DNA of 5,466 nucleotides from Betaproteobacteria bacterium (lineage in GTDB: Bacteria; Pseudomonadota; Gammaproteobacteria; Burkholderiales; CANMPU01), in NCBI GenBank assembly GCA_947499755.1, contig CANMPU010000086.1, forward strand, positions 1 through 5,466. The letters are read 5' to 3'. A program made the position numbers and the translations under genes. The notes under the pieces were generated by a model that did not search any database, had not been told where the DNA came from, and saw only the letters and a list, made by a program, of their open reading frames with translations. Position 1 is the first letter of the stretch. The number at the start of each line of letters is the position of its first letter. Below are positions 1 to 5,466 of the stretch, piece by piece.

Positions 1-2469
1 TTGCAGCCCCTTTTCTCCTAGTGGGTCTTTTACCAGCGGTTTAGAACTAAATAAATCTGCTTGTTGCAAATGGTCTACCTTACTTTTCTCCAGTTCGATT
101 AGGTGTTTTTTCGCAGCGTCGATAATTGCGTTCGGAATCCCCGCAAGTTTTGCGACTTGCAGACCATAACTTTGGCTAGCCGGGCCTTCTGCGACACTAT
201 GCAAAAAAACGATTTGATCATTGTGCTTAATCGCGTCTAAGTGCACGTTGCAAATTTGTTTAAATTCCTGTGCTAGCAAGGTAAGCTCAAAATAATGGGT
301 GGCAAACAGTGTGTAACAAAAGCTATGTTGTGCCAGATAGCGCGCTATCGCCCAAGCCAACGCAAGCCCATCAAAGGTTGATGTTCCCCTGCCAATTTCG
401 TCCATTAGGACTAAGCTGCGCTTTGTTGCGTGATGCAAAATATACGCGGTCTCCGTCATTTCAACGAGGAAGGTTGAACGACCGCCCGCCAAATCATCTG
501 CTGCGCCTATCCTGGTAAATATTTGATCTACGAGCGGTAATTTTGCCGATTCTGCCGGTACAAAGCTCCCACAATGCGCCAATAACGCTATCAGTGCGGT
601 CTGACGCATAAAAGTCGATTTCCCGCCCATGTTTGGCCCAGTGATTAGCAGCATTCGACGCTCATCAGATTGCAGCTTGGTATCATTCGCGATAAAGTTT
701 TTTATTTGCTGTTCCACAACAGGGTGTCGACCAGCGCGAATATCGATTGCCGATGCGTCGTCAAATTCTGGGCATTTAAAGTTAAGTGTGTCGGCCCTCT
801 CGGCGAATGTAGAAAGCATGTCTAGTTCAGCGATCGCTGCTGCTATTACTTTTAGTGGTGCCACATACGGCGCGAGCTCGGCGAGCAAAGCTTCGTAGAG
901 AAATTTTTCCTGGGCGAGCGCGCGTTCCTGAGCCGAAAGCGCTTTGTCCTCAAATTCCTTAAGCTCTGGCGTAATGTAACGCTCTGCGTTTTTTAACGTC
1001 TGCCGTCTTTGGTAGTCGCTGGGGATTTTCGTGGTCTGGCTATGGCTCACCTCAATGTAGAATCCGTGCACACGGTTATATTCGACTTTTAGTCCTGGGA
1101 TCCCGCTACGATTTTTCTCGCGTATTTCAAATTGGATAAGGTAATCGCCACAATTACTTTGAATTGCTCTCAGCTCGTCTAGCGCTTCGTCGTAACCATC
1201 GGCGATCACATTACCTTCGCGTAATAGAGTAGAGGGTTCTGGTCGAATCGCCGCTTTCAGTAAACCCGCCAATTTTTGTTGCGAGGTAAAAGAGAGGGCC
1301 AATTCTTTCACAGCAAAATCGTTAGTTTCGGAGAGAAGGCTGTAAAATTGTGGTAGCAATTCAAGTGTTGTGCTTAGGCCCGATAGATCCCGCGGGCGAG
1401 CTGTTTTCAAAGCGATGCGACTGTTGATACGCTCTACATCAACACATTGCCCCAAGAGCGCTCTTAGGGCTGCCAGAATACCATTGTTATTGCGACTCAG
1501 AAATGAAGTGACGCAATTTAATCGTCTTTGTATTTCGTGGAGATTTTGGAGGGGATGATGGAGCGAATAATTGAGAAATCGGCTCCCCATATTGGTGCAA
1601 CAGGTATCAAGTAATGAAAACAACGTTGGCACGGCATCGCCGCGTATTGTTTCGGAGATTTCGAGATTACGCCGTGTTGCAGCGTCTAATCCTACAAATT
1701 GTTTTTCTTGATGGATATGTAGCGCGCCAAGATGGGATAAGCTCGTTCCTAAATTAAGTTGTGCAAATTTCAGCAACGCGCCCGCAGCGCCAAGCGCTGG
1801 TCGGTATCCCGCACAGCCAAATCCACGCAGATCGTGCGTGCCAAATTGTTTACACAGATTCCGTGTGCCATCCTCGTGATCAAATTGCCAAAGTGGGAGG
1901 CGTTTTTGCGTGCAGTTCAGTGGGGTTAAAAGTTCAAAATTATCTGCCAATAGTAGTTCGGCGGGTTTGATGCGCGCCAGCTCGGTTTCTAGATTGGCCA
2001 CCGTAGTTTCCATGATTTCAAATCTACCGGCCGCGACATTTAAACACGCGATTCCGAGAGTATTTTCCACACAATGGATCGCCACCAGTATGCTATCGCG
2101 CTTTTCATCCAGCAGTGTAGATTCCGTAAGTGTTCCTGGCGTTACAACCCGAGTTACTGCGCGGTCCACTGGGCCTTTACTTAAGCCAACATCCCCGATC
2201 TGCTCACATATCGCGACAGATTCGCCAGATTTAATCAATTTTGCAAGATAAGGGTCGGCGGCGTTGTAAGGCACGCCCGCCATCTTTATCGGCGTACCAG
2301 CAAAGCTACCCCGAGTAGTCAGGGTAATATCAAGTAGGCGCGCCGCTTTAACCGCATCGTCGTAGAACAACTCATAGAAATCGCCCATGCGGTAGAAAAG
2401 CAGCGTATCCGGATACTGCGCCTTGATCCGGAGATACTGCTGCATCATGGGAGTGTGTTGCTCAGACAT
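1..2469 (-). CDS. mutS: DNA mismatch repair protein MutS (C-terminal end outside window)
   Basis: MutS recognises base mismatches and small loops, and uses ATP to form a sliding clamp that recruits MutL. The frame is open for 823 codons with no stop before the left edge; the E. coli protein has 853 residues, so roughly 30 are missing. The N-terminal mismatch-binding domain carries the GDFYELF motif, with the intercalating Phe31 and its partner Glu33. The clamp-domain motif [11 protein letters not shown] lies near residue 490. The ATPase domain has Walker [10 protein letters not shown] at 611-619 (613-639 on the DNA), the signature stretch [11 protein letters not shown], Walker [10 protein letters not shown] at 690-698 (376-402) and the FATHYFEL His loop near 725. 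All sit about three residues before their E. coli positions, so no internal frameshift is likely. The start [13 protein letters not shown] matches the E. coli N-terminus, although the ribosome site is poor (only CGAAAG touching the ATG). It follows suhB by 20 bases and is probably co-transcribed with it. Confidence 0.97.
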   Translation of the reverse strand, partial: MSEQHTPMMQQYLRIKAQYPDTLLFYRMGDFYELFYDDAVKAARLLDITLTTRGSFAGTPIKMAGVPYNAADPYLAKLIKSGESVAICEQIGDVGLSKGPVDRAVTRVVTPGTLTESTLLDEKRDSILVAIHCVENTLGIACLNVAAGRFEIMETTVANLETELARIKPAELLLADNFELLTPLNCTQKRLPLWQFDHEDGTRNLCKQFGTHDLRGFGCAGYRPALGAAGALLKFAQLNLGTSLSHLGALHIHQEKQFVGLDAATRRNLEISETIRGDAVPTLFSLLDTCCTNMGSRFLNYSLHHPLQNLHEIQRRLNCVTSFLSRNNNGILAALRALLGQCVDVERINSRIALKTARPRDLSGLSTTLELLPQFYSLLSETNDFAVKELALSFTSQQKLAGLLKAAIRPEPSTLLREGNVIADGYDEALDELRAIQSNCGDYLIQFEIREKNRSGIPGLKVEYNRVHGFYIEVSHSQTTKIPSDYQRRQTLKNAERYITPELKEFEDKALSAQERALAQEKFLYEALLAELAPYVAPLKVIAAAIAELDMLSTFAERADTLNFKCPEFDDASAIDIRAGRHPVVEQQIKNFIANDTKLQSDERRMLLITGPNMGGKSTFMRQTALIALLAHCGSFVPAESAKLPLVDQIFTRIGAADDLAGGRSTFLVEMTETAYILHHATKRSLVLMDEIGRGTSTFDGLALAWAIARYLAQHSFCYTLFATHYFELTLLAQEFKQICNVHLDAIKHNDQIVFLHSVAEGPASQSYGLQVAKLAGIPNAIIDAAKKHLIELEKSKVDHLQQADLFSSKPLVKDPLGEKGLQ

Positions 2470-2489
2470 CTTTCGTGACAGCGAATCGT

Positions 2490-3287
2490 TTACGTTTTTA
2501 GTTCTGGCGTTAGATGTGGTGCGATTGTTTTTAACATCAACGCATAAATTTTTGGACTACCACCTACAATATTGCCTGATTTCATAAATCCATCTTTGCC
2601 TTGTAAATCTCCTACTATTCCCCCCGCTTCAAGCACGAGGAGACACCCTGCTGCGATATCCCATGGTGCAAGCCCCATTTCCCAAAACCCATCAAGACGC
2701 CCCGCTGCCACGTAGGCAAGATCAAGGGCGGCGGCTCCGGGACGCCGTACCCCAGATGTTTTAGACATAAAATCCCGGAACATCGCGAGGTAAGCATCAA
2801 TGTGGCCAAATTCTCTATATGGAAACCCGGTGCCGATTAACGCGTCTTGCAGGACTGATCGTTTTGAAACTCGGATACGGCGTTCATTCAGAAAAGCACC
2901 ACCGCCACGACTGGCAGTAAATAAATCGTTGCTACAGGGATCGAATACAACTGCCTCGGTTAGCACGCCCTTATGCGCTAGCGCAATCGATACGGCATAT
3001 TGGGGGAAGCCATGAAGGAAATTCGTCGTACCGTCCAGCGGATCAATGATCCATTCAAAATCGGAAGTGCCGGTTGAGCCGCTTTCTTCTGCTAAAATCG
3101 CGTGATCTGGATAGGCTTGAGACAGGATATTGATAATCTCTTGTTCGCTCGCATGATCGACGTTAGAAACAAAATCGTTGAAACTCTTGTCCTTAACTTC
3201 AAGAATATCAAGGTTACGCGACGCGCGGTTAATGATGGAGCCCGCGCGTCGCGCGGCTTTTACTGCTGTGTTTAACATTGGATGCAT
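2490..3287 (-). CDS. suhB: Inositol-1-monophosphatase family protein SuhB
   Basis: This is a magnesium-dependent phosphatase of the inositol monophosphatase family; in E. coli SuhB also acts with Nus factors in ribosomal RNA antitermination. The product is 265 residues against 267 in E. coli. Metal-site residues are Glu67-Glu68 (AEESG), Asp82 and Asp85 in IDPLDGTTN, and Asp210 in PWDIAAG, each two positions before the E. coli residues once past residue 70. The dimer-region stretch [17 protein letters not shown], with Arg181-Arg182, matches the E. coli [18 protein letters not shown] chose the ATG at 3287 because [13 protein letters not shown] matches the E. coli start and has a GGA about eight bases upstream. 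The frame stays open 20 codons further upstream to 3347, but that extension has no family counterpart. The gene diverges from trmJ and lies 20 bases before mutS with no terminator between. The true substrate in this organism cannot be read from sequence. Confidence 0.95.
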   Translation of the reverse strand: MHPMLNTAVKAARRAGSIINRASRNLDILEVKDKSFNDFVSNVDHASEQEIINILSQAYPDHAILAEESGSTGTSDFEWIIDPLDGTTNFLHGFPQYAVSIALAHKGVLTEAVVFDPCSNDLFTASRGGGAFLNERRIRVSKRSVLQDALIGTGFPYREFGHIDAYLAMFRDFMSKTSGVRRPGAAALDLAYVAAGRLDGFWEMGLAPWDIAAGCLLVLEAGGIVGDLQGKDGFMKSGNIVGGSPKIYALMLKTIAPHLTPELKT

Positions 3288-3469
3288 AATCAGTCCAAAA
3301 AAAAGTTCTAGGTTTGCGCTAGACTGGTATTCGTTTCGTGCAAGCAATGTTCAACCGTGGCGTCTTGGCCGAGGACTTAATTTAGCTTCCTAGCGTCACG
3401 GGATTTAATGCTTCTCTGTTTATAACCTTGGAAAGTAATGAATCTTGCATCAGAAAGCGCTATTTTAAT
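3288..3469. promoter_or_regulatory. Divergent suhB/trmJ intergenic promoter region
   Basis: These 182 bases separate two divergent units, so both main promoters should lie here. For suhB, a possible -35 is TTGAAC (minus strand, 3349-3354); 17 bases on is AATACC (3326-3331), a poor -10. For trmJ, TTTAAT at 3404-3409 or TATAAC at 3421-3426 could be a -10, but neither has a good -35. The suhB leader contains a run of eight T (3297-3304, read on the minus strand) just before its GGA ribosome site. No strong operator palindrome, riboswitch-like fold or terminator was seen. The region is assigned from gene layout; the individual boxes are weak guesses. Confidence 0.4.
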
Positions 3470-4213
3470 ATGAACCGATGTGATCCGCTTGATTGGATTC
3501 GCGTTGTCCTTTGCACGACAACCCATCCCGGTAATATTGGTGCGGCGGCGCGTGCGCTGAAAACAATGGGTTTGTGCAAACTTTATTTGGTAAATCCACG
3601 ATATTTTCCACACCCTGATGCTACCGCGATGGCGGCAGGTGCTGCGGATGTCCTGGATCGGGCTATCATTTGCGCGAGCTTAGAAGAAGCACTTGCGGGT
3701 ACAGTAAAGGCGATTGGTTGCAGCGCGCGTAGACGTGATTTACCCCTTAGAGTACTAAATTTTAGGGACGCTGCATCTGAGCTGATTCAAGAGACGACTA
3801 GTGGTGAGGTTGCCGTCGTATATGGTACGGAGATGTCTGGATTGACTAATAACGAGTTAAGTCTGTGCCGGGAATTGGCCTACCTACCGGCAAACCCGAG
3901 TTATTCGTCGCTAAATTTGGCGCATGCTGTTCAAGTGATGGCCTACGAATTAAGAATGGCATTACCGGATATTGAAACCATGGCGACGAAAACGTACGAA
4001 GCAGCCAGTTTCGAAGAAATAGAGTTGCTATTTAGGCATTTCGAAGAAAAAATGATCGCAGTGGGCTTCCTGAATCCACAAAACCCAAAACGATTAATGC
4101 AGCGTCTGCGACGCTTGTTTGCAAGAACGCAGCTTGAGAAGCTAGAGGTAAATATCCTGAGGGGATTTTTAAATGCCATTAAAGAAGAAAATACCGGTGG
4201 CACCACTTTATAA
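3470..4213 (+). CDS. trmJ: tRNA (cytidine/uridine-32-2'-O-)methyltransferase TrmJ
   Basis: TrmJ is a SpoU-family (SPOUT, trefoil-knot) enzyme that uses S-adenosylmethionine to methylate the ribose of nucleotide 32 in the tRNA anticodon loop. From the ATG at 3470 the product is 247 residues; E. coli TrmJ has 246. The three SpoU motifs are visible: THPGNIGAAARALKTMG at 18-34 with the conserved Asn22 and Arg28, VYGTEMSGLTNNEL at 117-130, and NPSYSSLNLAHAVQVMAYE at 142-160, which forms the knot and cofactor pocket. The C-terminal segment with LRRLFARTQLEKLEVNILRG matches the E. coli TrmJ tail, which separates it from TrmH and TrmL. The frame also opens at a TTG at 3428, adding 14 residues, but that codon has no ribosome site and the extension has no counterpart in the family; AGAAAG about 12 bases before the ATG is a modest site. 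It is probably the first gene of a unit with cysE and the cysteine desulfurase. Confidence 0.95.
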   Translation: MNRCDPLDWIRVVLCTTTHPGNIGAAARALKTMGLCKLYLVNPRYFPHPDATAMAAGAADVLDRAIICASLEEALAGTVKAIGCSARRRDLPLRVLNFRDAASELIQETTSGEVAVVYGTEMSGLTNNELSLCRELAYLPANPSYSSLNLAHAVQVMAYELRMALPDIETMATKTYEAASFEEIELLFRHFEEKMIAVGFLNPQNPKRLMQRLRRLFARTQLEKLEVNILRGFLNAIKEENTGGTTL

Positions 4214-4224
4214 TTTGTTGACGA

Positions 4225-4253
4225 TTGACACTCAATATGTTTGAACGCATAAA
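4225..4253 (+). promoter_or_regulatory. Possible sigma-70-like promoter across the cysE start
   Basis: A perfect -35 consensus TTGACA at 4225-4230 is followed after 17 bases by CATAAA at 4248-4253, which matches four of six -10 positions. A related TTGACG lies seven bases earlier at 4218-4223. A transcript from here would begin near 4260, inside cysE and after its ATG, so it could not make full-length CysE but could feed the desulfurase gene downstream. Chance is a real alternative in such a short match. Confidence 0.25.
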
Positions 4254-4989
4254 AGAAGAAATAAACGTAGTTTTTGATCGTGATCCGGCGGCCAGAACCG
4301 CTTGGGAGGTGGTTACGTGTTATCCAGGTTTCCATGCCATGTTGTTTCACCGGTTGGCAAATTTCCTTTGGCGCAGCAATTTCAATTGGGTGGCAAGATT
4401 TGTATCGCATATTGCTCGGTGGTTCACTGGAATTGAAATTCATCCAGGAGCAAAAATCGGACGCCGTTTTTTTATAGACCACGGTATGGGTATCGTTATT
4501 GGGGAAACCTCGGAAATAGGAGATGACTGTACTTTGTACCACGGCGTAACTTTAGGTGGTACGACATGGAATAAGGGCAAGCGCCATCCAACCTTGGGCA
4601 ACAGCGTGGTCGTTGGTGCGGGCGCAAAAATACTTGGGCCAGTTAAAATTGGCGATGGTGCGAAGATAGGCTCCAATGCTGTGGTGGTGAAAGATGTCCC
4701 GGACGGAGCCACGGCAGCGGGAATTCCAGCGCGCATATTAGACCCGGAGAAAATGGACGCTGCAGTATCGACAAGCGAGAAAATGCGCTTCTCTGCATAC
4801 GCTCTCAGCGAACACATAAATGACCCCGTATCGCAAGCCATTCACAGTTTATTGGATCATGCCGTCACTACAGATCAACGTATTGAGCACATACTGCGCT
4901 ATTTGCAACAGCTCGGCGTGAATGTCTCCGGCGACAAAGACCGTGTTGATCAATTTGATCCTAACTATATTAATAAAATTGTCGATTGA
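4237..4989 (+). CDS. cysE: Serine O-acetyltransferase CysE
   Basis: CysE transfers acetyl from acetyl-CoA to L-serine, giving O-acetylserine, the committed step of cysteine synthesis in the cytoplasm. The product is 250 residues, the short Pseudomonas-like form rather than the 273-residue enteric form. An N-terminal helical part (about 1-60) precedes a left-handed beta-helix of hexapeptide repeats (about 66-167, from EIHPGAKIG to GIPARI). The catalytic His82 lies in IDHGMG (E. coli His158). Glu67 occupies the place of E. coli Asp143, and His117 in KRHPTLG corresponds to His193. The GETSEIGDD and TLGGT motifs are intact. An 80-residue C-terminal tail follows the helix and ends INKIVD. The ATG at 4237 gives MFERIKEEI, the usual start of this group; a TTG four codons earlier is less likely. 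No clear ribosome site is visible. It begins 23 bases after trmJ and ends 6 bases before the desulfurase, so translation with its neighbours is probably linked. Confidence 0.96.
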   Translation: MFERIKEEINVVFDRDPAARTAWEVVTCYPGFHAMLFHRLANFLWRSNFNWVARFVSHIARWFTGIEIHPGAKIGRRFFIDHGMGIVIGETSEIGDDCTLYHGVTLGGTTWNKGKRHPTLGNSVVVGAGAKILGPVKIGDGAKIGSNAVVVKDVPDGATAAGIPARILDPEKMDAAVSTSEKMRFSAYALSEHINDPVSQAIHSLLDHAVTTDQRIEHILRYLQQLGVNVSGDKDRVDQFDPNYINKIVD

Positions 4990-4995
4990 GTTTTG

Positions 4996-5466
4996 ATGAA
5001 ACCAGTATTTTTCGATCACAATTCGACCACGCCCTTAGACGAAGAAGTACTAGAGGCGATGTTGCCCTATTTGCGTGACGAATATGGGAATGCTTCTAGT
5101 CGTCACGAATATGGCACCACGGCGCGAAGCGCGGTAAATCGTGCTCGTGAACAAATAGCGGAAGCGGTAGGCGTGCAAGCGTCGCAGCTTGTGTTCGTGA
5201 GCGGCGGCACCGAAGCCAACAATATGTTTATCAAAGGCGCAGCGGCATTTCGTAAACCATCGCAAGTCATTATGAGCGCAATAGAGCATCCATGCGTTAT
5301 GAAACCCGCGCAAGACTTAGCAAGAACGGGATGGAATTTTCGATCGCTTTTGGTGGATGCCTTTGGTCGCGTGGAGATAAGCGATCTTAATCAAGCACTG
5401 AAGGAGCCAACGGGTTTGGTATCTGTGATGCTCGCGAACAATGAAACCGGCGTCATTCAGGATATC
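4996..5466 (+). CDS. iscS: Cysteine desulfurase, IscS/NifS family (3' part outside window)
   Basis: This pyridoxal-phosphate enzyme takes sulfur from L-cysteine as a protein persulfide, leaving alanine, and supplies it to Fe-S cluster assembly and tRNA thiolation. The window holds 157 residues of a usual 380-405. Visible family motifs are DHNSTTP at 7-13, GNASSRHEYG at 31-40, the phosphate-binding SGGTEANN at 69-76, the cofactor-stacking His98 in AIEHPCV (E. coli IscS His104) and ANNETGVIQ at 147-155, whose Asn149 matches E. coli IscS Asn155. The cofactor lysine and the active-site cysteine loop lie beyond the right edge. The ATG at 4996 is set by the MKPVFFDHN start. TTGAG overlapping the cysE stop is a weak ribosome site. 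The N-terminal motifs look more NifS-like than E. coli IscS, which has DYSATTP, so the iscS symbol rests partly on gene context. It follows cysE by 6 bases with no iscR between. Confidence 0.92.
   Translation, partial: MKPVFFDHNSTTPLDEEVLEAMLPYLRDEYGNASSRHEYGTTARSAVNRAREQIAEAVGVQASQLVFVSGGTEANNMFIKGAAAFRKPSQVIMSAIEHPCVMKPAQDLARTGWNFRSLLVDAFGRVEISDLNQALKEPTGLVSVMLANNETGVIQDI

Noticed and set aside
1910..2251. A 113-codon plus-strand open frame, with others at 309-518, 629-898 and 1370-1558.
   Set aside because: All lie antisense within the conserved mutS frame and have low-complexity, Ser-rich or Arg-rich translations with no family resemblance.
3288..3347. A 20-residue N-terminal extension of SuhB from an upstream ATG.
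   Set aside because: The family starts at MHPML, and the extension covers the expected leader and promoter area.
3362..3376. A small hairpin (five-base stem with one G-U pair, five-base loop) in the divergent spacer.
   Set aside because: It is too short and weak, with no following T run on either strand, to call a terminator or regulatory structure.
3317..3395. Inverted CGCTAG and CTAGCG about 70 bases apart in the spacer.
   Set aside because: Six-base matches at this distance are expected by chance and do not form a plausible operator.
3377..3613. A 78-codon minus-strand open frame across the trmJ start.
   Set aside because: It overlaps the conserved first motif region of trmJ on the opposite strand and has no motif of its own.
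3943..4542. A 199-codon minus-strand open frame across the trmJ end and cysE start.
   Set aside because: It is antisense to two clearly recognised genes and crosses their junction. Its translation shows no recognisable motif.
4440..4841. A 133-codon minus-strand open frame inside cysE.
   Set aside because: It mirrors the hexapeptide-repeat coding region, and its periodic composition follows from the repeats on the other strand.

Overview
The window is a compact piece of a proteobacterial, most likely gammaproteobacterial, chromosome. It is nearly fully coding, with moderate base composition (by eye a little under half G+C). The taxonomic hint comes from gene order and protein resemblance: suhB divergent from trmJ, with cysE and a cysteine desulfurase downstream, recalls the Pseudomonas-type suhB/trmJ/cysE/isc neighbourhood. 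The MutS, SuhB and TrmJ sequences align almost without gaps to the E. coli proteins as I remember them. No database search was possible.

Layout. The left half is on the minus strand. suhB (inositol-monophosphatase family) starts at 3287 and ends at 2490. After a 20-base gap comes mutS, which starts at 2469 and runs off the left edge after 823 codons, missing only its C-terminal tail. The right half is on the plus strand: trmJ (tRNA 2'-O-methyltransferase for position 32), a 23-base gap, cysE (serine O-acetyltransferase), a 6-base gap, then a cysteine desulfurase of the IscS/NifS family, which runs off the right edge after 157 codons. A 182-base divergent intergenic region (3288-3469) separates the two units and should hold both main promoters. 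There is no gene-free stretch longer than 300 bases. I see no RNA gene, mobile element, CRISPR array, prophage or attachment site.

How the genes fit together. The minus-strand pair joins a phosphatase, known in E. coli as a ribosomal RNA antitermination factor, to the mismatch-recognition ATPase. The plus-strand unit has a sulfur theme: CysE makes O-acetylserine for cysteine synthesis, and the desulfurase removes sulfur from cysteine for Fe-S clusters and tRNA thiolation. TrmJ modifies the tRNA anticodon loop.

This is mostly ordinary housekeeping DNA, and I found no convincing new system. The points worth a second look are: no iscR between cysE and the desulfurase; a NifS-like rather than classical IscS N-terminus; a CysE C-terminus lacking the terminal isoleucine used for cysteine synthase binding in enterics; the suhB-mutS pairing; a consensus-like promoter across the cysE start; and a strong beta-clamp motif in MutS.
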